This document shows positions 8,383 through 16,871 of a stretch of 64,000 nt of DNA, one piece after another. The translations under genes and the position numbers were made by a program. How positions within the stretch are numbered: position 1 is the first letter of the stretch; each line of letters begins with the position of its first letter. Source of the stretch: Ruminococcus flavefaciens FD-1 (lineage in GTDB: Bacteria; Bacillota; Clostridia; Oscillospirales; Ruminococcaceae); contig ACOK01000001.1 in NCBI GenBank assembly GCA_000174895.1, positions 99,848 to 163,847 of the forward strand. Direction: 5' to 3'. The notes beneath the pieces were generated by a model, which ran no database searches, was not told the DNA's origin, and saw only the letters and a list, made by a program, of their open reading frames with translations.

Positions 8383-8385
8383 AAC

Positions 8386-8406
8386 AAGGGCGGGATGACC
8401 GCCCTT
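8386..8406 (+). terminator. GC-rich hairpin after lysR gene
   Basis: AAGGGCGG and CCGCCCTT form an 8-bp stem just after the stop codon. There is no clear T-tract, so termination is uncertain. Confidence 0.45.
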
Positions 8407-8434
8407 TGAGATAGCTATAATACCTATCTTAACT

Positions 8435-8497
8435 ATAGGAAAAGTCTATAACTAACAATAGCACTTACGTATTGGACATACAGCCCGTGCGGTGATA
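8435..8497 (+). promoter_or_regulatory. LysR-type module and promoter P3 (oxidoreductase operon)
   Basis: ATAG-N7-CTAT lies at 8435-8449 and ATAG-N7-GTAT at 8458-8472, followed by -35 TTGGAC (8472-8477). The same 44-bp spacing is present as at 857 and 11397. The -10 is weak (GATAAA/TAAAAT about 16-19 bp downstream). Confidence 0.68.
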
Positions 8498-8534
8498 AAA
8501 TTAGTACATACGAAAAATGATAGGAGATGTCTGC

Positions 8535-9050
8535 ATGAAAGAGATAATCTGGCTCGGCCGTGGAGGTCAGGGCGCATTTACTGCGGCAAAGCTTCTCGGA
8601 GCCGCTTATACCAGTGACAGCGATGATAAATATGCCCTTGCTTTCCCGTCATTCGGACCTGAGAGAAGAGGCGCCCCCGTAAGAGCTTTCACAAAGCTTG
8701 ACGGCAAGCCCGTGACTGACAGAAGTCAGACCGAAAAGGCCGACTATATAGTTATACTGGATGATACACTTTATTCTCCGCAGCTCAGCAGTCTGCTGAA
8801 GGATAACGGAAAGATAATCGTCAACTCGAAAAAGGCTATAGAAAATGCTGATAGCTATGACGCTGAGAGCATTGCTTCACAGTTCAGGCTGCCGACAGTA
8901 AACACAGTCATGTTCGGCATTCTCCTTGCAGTATCGGGCGTTGTTTCCGAGGATGAAGCAGTCAGCGCAATAAAGGGATATATGCCCGAAAAAATACAGG
9001 AGCGCAATATCGGCGCATTGGCAGAAGCTGTCAGGGAGGTGCTTTCATGA
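8535..9050 (+). CDS. 2-oxoacid:ferredoxin oxidoreductase, gamma subunit
   Basis: The start is ATG 8535, after an AGGAG ribosome site; the in-frame ATG at 8517 precedes that site. The 171-residue protein has the POR_N-gamma hallmark WLGRGGQGAFTAAKLLG and FPSFGPERRGAPVRAF. It is the first gene of a gamma-delta-alpha-beta operon with 4-8 bp overlaps, the subunit order typical of VOR/POR enzymes. The complex reversibly couples oxidative decarboxylation of a 2-oxoacid to its acyl-CoA with ferredoxin reduction in the cytoplasm. The LysR-type promoter module and the ligase downstream point to a specialised substrate rather than bulk pyruvate. Confidence 0.9.
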   Translation: MKEIIWLGRGGQGAFTAAKLLGAAYTSDSDDKYALAFPSFGPERRGAPVRAFTKLDGKPVTDRSQTEKADYIVILDDTLYSPQLSSLLKDNGKIIVNSKKAIENADSYDAESIASQFRLPTVNTVMFGILLAVSGVVSEDEAVSAIKGYMPEKIQERNIGALAEAVREVLS

Positions 9051-9340
9051 GACCTTATATCAGAGAGAAAAAGGATTTTGCATTCAATGAAGTGCCTGTT
9101 GATACTTCCTTTGAGGCAGGTTATCTTGTTTCCGTTAACAGCGGATGGAGAAGCATACGTCCTGTTGTTGCAAACGAAAAATGCGTGGGATGTGAGCAGT
9201 GCTACCTCTACTGCCCTGACGGCGTAATATCCATCAATAACGGCAAAGCAGAGATAGATTATGACTTCTGCAAGGGATGCGGAATATGTGCTAAGATATG
9301 CAAATTAGGAGCTATAGGAATGGAGGCTGAACGCAAATGA
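9047..9340 (+). CDS. 2-oxoacid:ferredoxin oxidoreductase, delta subunit (2x[4Fe-4S] ferredoxin)
   Basis: This 97-residue ferredoxin-like subunit overlaps the gamma gene by 4 bp. It has two CxxCxxCxxxC/P clusters, CVGCEQCYLYCPDG and CKGCGICAKICKLGAI, each expected to hold a [4Fe-4S] centre. It passes electrons from the TPP site of the beta subunit to external ferredoxin. Size and cluster number match the delta subunits of four-subunit POR/VOR enzymes. Confidence 0.93.
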   Translation: MRPYIREKKDFAFNEVPVDTSFEAGYLVSVNSGWRSIRPVVANEKCVGCEQCYLYCPDGVISINNGKAEIDYDFCKGCGICAKICKLGAIGMEAERK

Positions 9341-10503
9341 AAAAGTTTTTATCAGGCAATGAAGCGTTTGCTGAAGGTATCAGGCTTGCCCGCCCCGAGG
9401 TCATATCGGCTTATCCTATAACCCCTCAGACTATCGTTGTTGAGCGTCTTTCAGAAATGGTAGAGGACGGCAGTTTGAAAGCAGAATACGTTCATGTGGA
9501 ATCAGAGCACTCCGCTCTCTCGTGTGCGATAGGAGCAAGTGCGGCAGGAGCGAGAGCTTTCACAGCTACATCATCCCAGGGACTTCTCTACATGGCAGAA
9601 TGTCTCTACTACGCATCAGGCGGACGTTTCCCCATTGTTATGATGAATGCGGACCGTTCAACTGCGCTTCCGTGGAATATCTACGGCGATCAGCGTGACA
9701 GCCTTTCACAGCTTGACAGCGGATGGATACAGGCTTATGCTGAAAATGCACAGGAAGCCCTCGACCTTGCGCTTATGAGTTATAAAATAGCCGAAGACAA
9801 GAGAGTTTCCACACCGTTCATGGCTAATCTTGACGGATTCGTGCTTACACATACATACGAAACAGTGGATATCCCCGAAAGGGAACAGGCAGATAGATTT
9901 CTGCCGCCTTATGAAACGGATAACCGACTTGACTTTGATAACCCGAAAAATATGGCATTCTCGGCAGGTCCTGATTACAACTATATTTTCAAGTACAAGG
10001 AACACGAAGGCGTTCTCGCTGCCCGTCAGGTAATAAATGAAACTGAAAAAGAGTTCAGTGAGATATTCGGCAGAAGCTATACAGGACTTATAGAAAATTA
10101 CCTGACAGATGATGCTGACTATATCATCGTAACTCTCGGAAGTATCGCAGGTCTTTGCCGTGAAACAGCGGATGATCTCCGCAGTCGGGGCGTGAAGGCA
10201 GGTGTCCTGAGAATACGCTACATGAGACCTTTCCCGAATCAGGAGATAGCAGATACACTGAAAAATGCAAAGGTATATGCAGTTCTTGAAAAGGATGTTT
10301 CTTTCGGCAATGAGGGAACAGTTTTCACTAACGTCAACTCTGCACTGAAAAAGGCCGACGTAAATGTTAAAGGCTATAATTACATCGGCGGTCTCGGCGG
10401 CAGAAACATTTCTTCCGCTGATATTGAGAAGATCTTTTCCAATATGGAAAACGGTGCAGAGACAGTGAATTTCATCGGCATAGGAGGCGAAAACAATGGC
10501 TAA
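9337..10503 (+). CDS. 2-oxoacid:ferredoxin oxidoreductase, alpha subunit
   Basis: This 388-residue alpha subunit overlaps delta by 4 bp and beta by 8 bp. It has the pyrimidine-binding domain start NEAFAEGIRLARPEVISAYPITPQT, EHSALSCAIGASAAGARAFTATSSQGL and the transketolase-C-like second domain (VLEKDVSFGNEG). It contributes to TPP and substrate binding with the beta subunit. POR and VOR alpha chains are hard to separate by eye; the adjacent PaaK-like ligase and aminotransferase favour a branched-chain or aryl 2-oxoacid. Internal antisense frames here are shadows. Confidence 0.9.
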   Translation: MKKFLSGNEAFAEGIRLARPEVISAYPITPQTIVVERLSEMVEDGSLKAEYVHVESEHSALSCAIGASAAGARAFTATSSQGLLYMAECLYYASGGRFPIVMMNADRSTALPWNIYGDQRDSLSQLDSGWIQAYAENAQEALDLALMSYKIAEDKRVSTPFMANLDGFVLTHTYETVDIPEREQADRFLPPYETDNRLDFDNPKNMAFSAGPDYNYIFKYKEHEGVLAARQVINETEKEFSEIFGRSYTGLIENYLTDDADYIIVTLGSIAGLCRETADDLRSRGVKAGVLRIRYMRPFPNQEIADTLKNAKVYAVLEKDVSFGNEGTVFTNVNSALKKADVNVKGYNYIGGLGGRNISSADIEKIFSNMENGAETVNFIGIGGENNG

Positions 10504-11392
10504 TAAAACAGCAGACAGCATTTCCCGTGATGAATTTTTCTACGGACATAAGGCCTGTGCAGGATGCGGAGGAAGTCTTGCTGTCAGGGCGGCACTGAAA
10601 GTTCTCGGACCGAAAGCAGTTTCCGTACTTCCTGCCGGATGTATGTCGGCAGTAGGATTCAATTTCCCACAGCTTTGTTTCTCAAACAATTCCATAATCT
10701 CCACATTTGCAGGTACAGCTTCAATGCTTACTGGTGTAGAAGCCGGACTTCGTGCAAAGGGATACAAGGACTTCACAGCAGTAGGATTCGCAGGTGACGG
10801 CGGTACAGCAGATATCGGAATACAGGCACTTTCCGGTGCAATCGACCGCAATGATAATATCATATATATCTGTTACGACAACGAAGCCTACATGAATACA
10901 GGCATACAGAAAAGCGGACTTACTCCATTCGGTGCGAAGACAACCACCACTCCCGCAGGAAAGAATATCCACGGAAATATACGTCCAAAGAAGAATATGT
11001 TTGAGATCGCAGCTGCACACGATATTCCTTATGCGGCAACTGCAAGTGTGGGATATATCAACGACTTTATTGCAAAAGTACAGAAGGCTTCACAGATACA
11101 GGGAACGAAGTACATCCACGTAATCGCACCATGTCCCACAGGATGGGGAGTTCCCGTTGACGAGACAGTGAACATCGCAAGGGAAGTAGTAGACAGCGGT
11201 CTGTGGTATCTTGCCGAATATGAAAACGGCGAGTTCACTCTGAACCACAAGCCCAAGCAGTTCACAAGCGTCGGGGAATACCTGAAAAAGCAGGGACGTT
11301 TCCGCCATCTCAGCGATGAGGATATAAAGATTATTACAGATTCCCGTGACAAGAAATGGGAATTCATTGAGAAAAACTTCAATTATAAGTAA
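10496..11392 (+). CDS. 2-oxoacid:ferredoxin oxidoreductase, beta subunit (TPP-binding)
   Basis: This 298-residue beta subunit has the HKACAGCGG iron-sulfur/TPP entrance motif and the TPP/Mg motif GDGGTADIGIQALSGAIDRNDNIIYICYDNEAYMNTG. The APCPTGW segment is typical of POR/VOR beta chains. It carries the thiamine diphosphate where 2-oxoacid decarboxylation, or reductive carboxylation in reverse, occurs. It is the last gene of the operon; the next promoter module (P4) begins only a few bases after its stop codon. Confidence 0.92.
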   Translation: MANKTADSISRDEFFYGHKACAGCGGSLAVRAALKVLGPKAVSVLPAGCMSAVGFNFPQLCFSNNSIISTFAGTASMLTGVEAGLRAKGYKDFTAVGFAGDGGTADIGIQALSGAIDRNDNIIYICYDNEAYMNTGIQKSGLTPFGAKTTTTPAGKNIHGNIRPKKNMFEIAAAHDIPYAATASVGYINDFIAKVQKASQIQGTKYIHVIAPCPTGWGVPVDETVNIAREVVDSGLWYLAEYENGEFTLNHKPKQFTSVGEYLKKQGRFRHLSDEDIKIITDSRDKKWEFIEKNFNYK

Positions 11393-11396
11393 AGCT

Positions 11397-11463
11397 ATAG
11401 ACATTATTTATAACTCATGATAAAGCACAAGTATTGGACAAATGCAGGATCATGAGGTATAAT
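11397..11463 (+). promoter_or_regulatory. LysR-type module and promoter P4 (acyl-CoA ligase)
   Basis: ATAGACATTATTTAT lies at 11397-11411, a second degenerate box ends in GTAT before -35 TTGGAC (11434-11439), and the -10 is TATAAT (11458-11463) with an 18-bp spacer. The 44-bp spacing is identical to P1 and P3. Confidence 0.7.
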
Positions 11464-11511
11464 AAAAACATACCAAACAGATAGAATAACTAAACTATGG
11501 AGGATAAAGCA

Positions 11512-12852
11512 ATGAGCAGAGATATCAATAATAAATACTGGGATGAAGAGCTTGAGACTCTTCCCCGTGAGGAACTTCAGAAGAGACAGCTTGAGGATCT
11601 CAAGGAGATCGTAAAATTCGCTTACGACCACGCTCCTTACTATAAGCGTTCATTTGATGAGGCAGGGGTAAAGCCTGAGGACATCAAGACTCTGAAGGAC
11701 ATCGAGAAGTTCCCGTTCATCAATAAGAAGACACAGCGTGATACTCAGGGCGTAGGATCATTCCTCGGCGAGCTGGCAGCTGTACCGGAAGAGGATGTAG
11801 TATTCATCTCAACTTCATCCGGTTCAACAGGCGTTCCTACAATGAGCCCGTTCACAAAGAAGGATTTCGATGAGTTCCAGGAGACAGAGAGCCGCTGGTT
11901 CTGGCAGATAGGAATGAGACCAAATGACAGATACGTTCACGCTCTCAACTTCTCACTCTACGTTGGCGGTCCTGACGTAATCGGCGCTCAGAACCTTGGA
12001 GCACTGTGTATCTGGGGCGGTACTCTCCCAAGTGAGAGACTTCTCTTCATCCTTAAAACTTATCAGCCTACAGTTATCTGGACTTCTCCCTCATACGCAT
12101 GGCAGCTCGGTGAGAAGGCTCTCAAGGCAGGCTATGATCCTAAGAAGGATTTCAACATCAAGAAGATCATCGTTGCAGGTGAGCTTGGCGGTTCTATCGA
12201 TGCTACAAGAAAGGCTATCGAGGATATCTGGGGAGCTGAGGTATTCGACTTCTACGGACTCTCTGATATTTTCGGCGCCTGCGCTGCACAGTGCGAATAC
12301 CACGACGGTCTCCACATCGCAGAGAACCATATTCTCGTTGAAACTGTTGACATACATACAGGCGAGGTTCTTGAGCCCGGTCAGACAGGTGAGCTTGTAT
12401 TCACAACTCTCAGAAAGCACGCTCGTCCGCTTATCAGATTCAAGACAGGCGATATCGGTCGCATTGATACAACTCCCTGCAAATGCGGACGTACACACGG
12501 AAGGATCAGTATCCTCGGCAGAAAGGACGATATGTTCATCGTTTCAGCTGTTAATGTATTCCCAAGTGACATTGAGGCTGTTATCCGAGAGCAGAGCGAC
12601 CTGACAGGTGAGTATCTCATCCGTATTTTCGAGAAGGACTTCACAAGCAAATATGCAGTTGAGGTTGAGAAGGCAGCAGGCGTTTCCAAGGATGACGAAG
12701 CAGTTGCAGCTGAGGTTTCAGCAGCACTGAAGGCACGTATCGGTGTTAAGCCTGCAAAGGTAGTAGTTCATCCCGACGGCGGACTTGATACACGTTCCGA
12801 GCACAAGTCAAGAAGAGTTATCGACGAAAGAAATATTGACTACAGTATATAA
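11512..12852 (+). CDS. PaaK-like phenylacetate-CoA ligase / short acyl-CoA ligase
   Basis: The start is ATG 11512, eight bases after GGAGG; an earlier ATG (11497) overlaps that ribosome site. The 446-residue adenylate-forming enzyme has the P-loop STSSGSTGVPT, the AMP-binding segment YGLSD, and the C-terminal lid with FKTGDIGRID and GRKDDMFIVSAVNVFPSDIE. The family activates phenylacetate or related acids to CoA thioesters using ATP. It lies behind the 2-oxoacid:ferredoxin oxidoreductase operon and has the same promoter module. Together they could activate an acid and reductively carboxylate it to a 2-oxoacid, a route known biochemically in rumen bacteria that use isobutyrate, isovalerate or phenylacetate. 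Substrate is inferred. Confidence 0.85.
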   Translation: MSRDINNKYWDEELETLPREELQKRQLEDLKEIVKFAYDHAPYYKRSFDEAGVKPEDIKTLKDIEKFPFINKKTQRDTQGVGSFLGELAAVPEEDVVFISTSSGSTGVPTMSPFTKKDFDEFQETESRWFWQIGMRPNDRYVHALNFSLYVGGPDVIGAQNLGALCIWGGTLPSERLLFILKTYQPTVIWTSPSYAWQLGEKALKAGYDPKKDFNIKKIIVAGELGGSIDATRKAIEDIWGAEVFDFYGLSDIFGACAAQCEYHDGLHIAENHILVETVDIHTGEVLEPGQTGELVFTTLRKHARPLIRFKTGDIGRIDTTPCKCGRTHGRISILGRKDDMFIVSAVNVFPSDIEAVIREQSDLTGEYLIRIFEKDFTSKYAVEVEKAAGVSKDDEAVAAEVSAALKARIGVKPAKVVVHPDGGLDTRSEHKSRRVIDERNIDYSI

Positions 12853-12876
12853 TAATGTTATAATAATGTGATGATT

Positions 12877-12976
12877 GTAGGGGCTGATGCCTACATCAGC
12901 CCGTAAAAATCGGGGCTATGTGGGCATCGCCCCCTACAAATTATTTTTGCAGGGGCGGATAATATCCGCCCGATTC
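12877..12976. repeat. Intergenic palindromic repeat (TGTAGGGG...CCCCTACA)
   Basis: TGTAGGGGCTGATG (12877) pairs with the mirrored CATCGCCCCCTACA (ending near 12938), with two internal GC-rich hairpins, followed by a related half element GCAGGGGCGGATAATATCCGCCCG. It looks like the short GC-rich intergenic repeats common in Clostridia. It codes for nothing. Confidence 0.7.
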
Positions 12977-13002
12977 GTTTAATATATTTTAAGGAGAAAA
13001 AT

Positions 13003-14169
13003 ATGCCAGAACTTTCAAACCGCACAGCCACATTTACCGATTCCGTCATAAGACGTATGACGAGAATCTCAAATAAATACGGAGCAGTTAATCTGTCTCA
13101 GGGATTTCCTGATTTTGAGCCGCCAAAGGAGATACTCGACAGGCTTGCTCAGGTCACAAAAGAGGATTTCCACCAGTACTCCATCACATGGGGTGCTCAG
13201 AATTTCCGTGAGGCACTGGCAGAAAAGCAGTCACGTCTCATGGGAAGAAATATCGACCCCAACGGAGAGATAGTCGTTACCTGCGGAAGCACGGAAGCAA
13301 TGATGGCTGCAATGATGTCAGTGACAAATCCGGGTGATAAGGTAATAGTGTTCTCGCCTTTTTATGAAAATTACGGAGCAGATACCATACTCTCAGGAGC
13401 AGAGCCGATATACGTACCGCTGATCCCACCTGAATTCAGCTTCGATCCCGAGGTGCTGGAGGATGCTTTCAGACAGCGTCCAAAAGCGCTGATACTCTGT
13501 AATCCGTCAAATCCATGCGGAAAGGTGTTTACATACGATGAGCTGAAGTTAATAGCAGACCTTGCTAAAAAGTACGATACATTCGTTATCACAGACGAGG
13601 TCTACGAGCATATCGTATATGAGCCAAACAAGCACATCTATTTTGCAAGTCTGCCTGATATGTGGGAGAGAACTATCTCGTGCTCGTCACTGTCAAAGAC
13701 ATATTCCATCACAGGCTGGAGACTCGGCTACGTCATCGCACCTCCTTACATTATCGACACAGTAAAGAAGGTGCACGACTTCCTCACTGTGGGCGCTGCT
13801 GCACCGCTCCAGGAGGCCGCTGTAACAGGCCTGCGATTCGGTGATGATTACTACAAGTGGCTTCAGGATAAGTACACAGAAAAGCGTGATCTTTTCCTCA
13901 AGGGGCTTGACCGCATAGGTATACGGCATACCGTACCGCAGGGCGCTTACTACATCCTTCTGGATGTATCAGAATTCGGCTATGATAGCGATCTTGACTT
14001 CTGCGAAAAGCTTGCTGAATACGTAGGAGTTGGAGCAGTTCCGGGATCAAGCTTTTTCAAGGAGCCCGAAAACCGCTACATAAGGCTTCATTATGCCAAA
14101 AAGAATGAGACACTGGAGAATGCTCTTGAACGTCTTAACGATATCAGGAAGAAAATGCCGAAAGCTTAG
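13003..14169 (+). CDS. Class I/II pyridoxal-phosphate aminotransferase
   Basis: This 388-residue fold-type I aminotransferase has the ribosome site AAGGAG before ATG 13003. It shows VNLSQGFPDFEPP, the CNPSNPCGKVF loop, the DEVYEH aspartate that pairs with the PLP ring nitrogen, and SSLSKTYSITGWRLGY with the PLP lysine. It resembles aromatic/methionine aminotransferases of the PatA/YbdL type. After the oxidoreductase and ligase it could convert the resulting 2-oxoacid to an amino acid. Its stop codon TAG lies within a palindromic repeat copy. Substrate is unproven. Confidence 0.88.
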   Translation: MPELSNRTATFTDSVIRRMTRISNKYGAVNLSQGFPDFEPPKEILDRLAQVTKEDFHQYSITWGAQNFREALAEKQSRLMGRNIDPNGEIVVTCGSTEAMMAAMMSVTNPGDKVIVFSPFYENYGADTILSGAEPIYVPLIPPEFSFDPEVLEDAFRQRPKALILCNPSNPCGKVFTYDELKLIADLAKKYDTFVITDEVYEHIVYEPNKHIYFASLPDMWERTISCSSLSKTYSITGWRLGYVIAPPYIIDTVKKVHDFLTVGAAAPLQEAAVTGLRFGDDYYKWLQDKYTEKRDLFLKGLDRIGIRHTVPQGAYYILLDVSEFGYDSDLDFCEKLAEYVGVGAVPGSSFFKEPENRYIRLHYAKKNETLENALERLNDIRKKMPKA

Positions 14170-14252
14170 GCAACACCGCACAAAGCCCGCCTGACGGCTT
14201 TGCACTGAATCTGCGGACATATTCAGCACAAGTTTTGTGCGGTGTTGCCCTA
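14167..14252. repeat. Palindromic repeat, copy 1 (GGCAACACC type)
   Basis: TAGGCAACACCGCACAAAGC at the left mirrors GTTTTGTGCGGTGTTGCCCTA at the right, around an AAAGCCCGCCTGACGGCTTT core. A shorter copy occurs at 60596-60645. The left end supplies the stop codon of the aminotransferase. Confidence 0.8.
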
Positions 14253-14267
14253 AATAAATACACTCTG

Positions 14268-14304
14268 AAACTCCCGGAAACAGATACTTGTTTTCGGGAG
14301 TTTT
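14268..14304 (+). terminator. Intrinsic terminator after aminotransferase
   Basis: AAACTCCCGGAAACAG pairs with CTTGTTTTCGGGAGTTTT; a T-run closes it. Confidence 0.8.
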
Positions 14305-14315
14305 GCCTTCTTGTA

Positions 14316-14349
14316 TTCGACATTTTATTTATCTCCGCCGTGATATAAT
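14316..14349 (+). promoter_or_regulatory. Spo0A-box promoter of spoIIE
   Basis: TTCGACA (14316-14322) is the reverse complement of the 0A-box core TGTCGAA. It sits 21 bp upstream of a consensus -10 TATAAT (14344-14349) with no -35 at normal distance. Spo0A-activated sigma-A promoters such as those of spoIIE and spoIIG in Bacillus have this layout. Confidence 0.7.
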
Positions 14350-14380
14350 AAACGTAAAATATACGGTGAAGGTGATAGAT

Positions 14381-16612
14381 GTGAAAGTAAAGGACATAAT
14401 AAACAACAGGAAAAGGACTCTTCCGGTACTGATATTTCTGGGAGAACTTGCGGCAGGATTTGTGTTTTCGGGAGCGAGTATGGTGGGGACATCGGCATTT
14501 GCTGATATATCCATAGCCGGAGCGGCAGGACTTGCAGGCAGCGGATCGGTATTCATGGGCAGTCTTCTGCGGGCATTTGCGGATGCTTCCATCGGGAAAA
14601 ATATAGTCAAGCTTTCGGCTATGGTAATGATAATCATAGCAAAACTTCTTATGGATAATAAACGTTCGCCTATGCTGTGCGGAATATACACAGCTGTCAG
14701 CGTTCTTCTTTCGGGAGCGGCAGTTTCGGTGGTTATAGGAGAGCTTATCTACAAGCTTGCGTTCTATATTTTCTACAGTGCAGCGGCAGGCTTCACTACA
14801 TATTCGCTGTGCAGGATAATACGTGATATCGAGAAAGGTGCAGCTGTTAAACTGACAGCTTCATCGGGCTGCTATTATGCAGTGGTGTACACTATTTACA
14901 CAGCGTCACTGTGTTCTGCTCAGCTGCCTTTTCTCAATGCCGGAGTAGTTTTAGGCATAGCTGTGACCATGCTTGCGGCTTTTTATTACGGTAGCACAGG
15001 CGGTGTTGTATGCGGAGCGTTGACTTCCTGTGCGGCTTATCTGTCTTCACCCGAAACAGGAGCTCCGCTGGTACTGCTTGCGGCGGTGGGGCTGTTTTCG
15101 GGATTCATCCGTCAGCGGAGGATTTCGCTGGCAGCAGTGATCTTTATGTTGACAGGTTTCATGCTTACAGTGCTGACAGGGACATCCGATGACGTGATAT
15201 ACAGTCTTGCAAACTATGTTGCAGCTGCGGTATTATTTCTGGCTTCTGCGCCCTATTATTCCGACAGGCATATCCGTGTCCCGCAGAGCACGGCGGATTC
15301 GGACAGCGTAATACAGGCTCGGCTTGCATTTCTGGCTGATTCAGTTGCCGCTGTCAGAGGGGATACGAAAATGATAGCAGAAAAGCTGACGAAGAAAAAT
15401 GAAAACTCCTCTGCAGCTAAGGATGATACCGAAGAGGTGTGCGGAAAGTGTTACCGCAGATGCATATGCAGACGTCAGGGAAGTTCGACTATGAAGGGAC
15501 TTGAAGCTCTTGCGGTAATGCCTGAGATCTCCCTTGAAACGTTTCCGGCCGAGCTTGATACCTGCATTCGCAGGAACGAACTGATGGCGGCAAGGCAGAA
15601 AGGTATAAACGATGAAACTCTCGGGAAACTGATGGATATGCGAAGATCCGATTGCCGTGGGATACTGTCCGAGCAGTTTGCGATCGTGGAAAAAATGGTC
15701 AGGGACATATCGGAAAAAAATGAGATATTCTATTCGTCGCCCGTAAGCATCACCATAAAGAACAAACTGCTGAAATTCGGCTTCTCTCCGTCATATGTGA
15801 ACGCCTGCTACAACAGCAGAGGCCGTCTTATTGCGGAGATATACTTCACAGCGGAGGATGCTCCGGCTTCGTCTACGAGGATATGCGACCTCATTTCCGA
15901 TGAGCTGAAACTGAAGCTGACAAGCTCGGATATTATCAGTTCGGGAAGTGAAGTCAGACTGCGGCTTTATGAAAAGCCGTCCCTTAATCTGGAGGTGTGC
16001 ACAGCTTCAAAAAAAGCCGATGAAACAGATGAAAGCGGCGACACATTCTGCATTTTCAGCGACGGAACAGGAACGGGATATATCGTCCTTTCCGACGGTA
16101 TGGGAAGCGGCAGGGAAGCTGCTTTTGAATCCGCACTTGCATCAGGGCTGATGCGCCGGCTGATAAGCTGTGGTGTCGGTGAGGAGGCTGCTGCGAGGAT
16201 AGTCAATTCCGTCATGTTTTCAAAGTCGAAGGAAGAAACGTTTGCGACCCTTGATATAATCAAAGCAGACCTTGACCGCTGTATGCTGACATCACTGAAA
16301 GCAGGCGCAGCGGCTACACTTGTCCGTCACGGCAATGAAGTAATCAAGATATCCTCCGACTCATTTCCTGTGGGAATGTACGAGGAATCCGACATTACCG
16401 AAAACTTATGCGTATTTGACGAGGGTGACATAGCCATAATTTTCTCGGACGGAATAAACGAAGGGGAGTATCGCTTCATCCGTGAACTGCTGATGGGTGA
16501 GAATGATCTGAAAAGCATAGTCGATGAGATATGTGCAAAATCTGAAAAGTTCAGCCCTTTTAACAGGTCTGACGATGTAACTGTGATAGGCATAAGAGCT
16601 GTTAGTGCATAA
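14381..16612 (+). CDS. spoIIE: Stage II sporulation protein E (SpoIIE) phosphatase
   Basis: GTG 14381 is preferred as start because AGGTG lies six bases upstream; more upstream starts fall in the promoter. The product (743 aa) has an N-terminal region of about ten hydrophobic helices (residues ~15-300), a central regulatory segment and a C-terminal PP2C domain with VLSDGMGSG, SFPVGMYEE and SDGINEGE...DDVTVIGIRA. SpoIIE dephosphorylates SpoIIAA at the asymmetric septum to release sigma-F in the forespore. It is somewhat shorter than the Bacillus protein (827 aa), mostly in the linker. It has its own Spo0A-type promoter. It supports a spore-forming ancestry. Confidence 0.92.
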   Translation: MKVKDIINNRKRTLPVLIFLGELAAGFVFSGASMVGTSAFADISIAGAAGLAGSGSVFMGSLLRAFADASIGKNIVKLSAMVMIIIAKLLMDNKRSPMLCGIYTAVSVLLSGAAVSVVIGELIYKLAFYIFYSAAAGFTTYSLCRIIRDIEKGAAVKLTASSGCYYAVVYTIYTASLCSAQLPFLNAGVVLGIAVTMLAAFYYGSTGGVVCGALTSCAAYLSSPETGAPLVLLAAVGLFSGFIRQRRISLAAVIFMLTGFMLTVLTGTSDDVIYSLANYVAAAVLFLASAPYYSDRHIRVPQSTADSDSVIQARLAFLADSVAAVRGDTKMIAEKLTKKNENSSAAKDDTEEVCGKCYRRCICRRQGSSTMKGLEALAVMPEISLETFPAELDTCIRRNELMAARQKGINDETLGKLMDMRRSDCRGILSEQFAIVEKMVRDISEKNEIFYSSPVSITIKNKLLKFGFSPSYVNACYNSRGRLIAEIYFTAEDAPASSTRICDLISDELKLKLTSSDIISSGSEVRLRLYEKPSLNLEVCTASKKADETDESGDTFCIFSDGTGTGYIVLSDGMGSGREAAFESALASGLMRRLISCGVGEEAAARIVNSVMFSKSKEETFATLDIIKADLDRCMLTSLKAGAAATLVRHGNEVIKISSDSFPVGMYEESDITENLCVFDEGDIAIIFSDGINEGEYRFIRELLMGENDLKSIVDEICAKSEKFSPFNRSDDVTVIGIRAVSA

Positions 16613-16871
16613 TGCATAATCGAGGGAAGCAGCTGACTGATAGACAACATGGCATTATGTTGATTATGTCATAATTTAGTCATAATCTTGCCGTTATCCC
16701 ATGTTATAATTACCAAAGGTTAACGGGGGCTTTTCTTTTTTTATATGTCAAAATGCACAGTTTCCTCTATGCAATATTAGCATACTGTATGAAATTCTGT
16801 CCGTTTTTACAAAAATGCTTGAATAATTCTTCCGTTTCTGATAAAATGTATATAGCAAAGGAGGCTGGATT

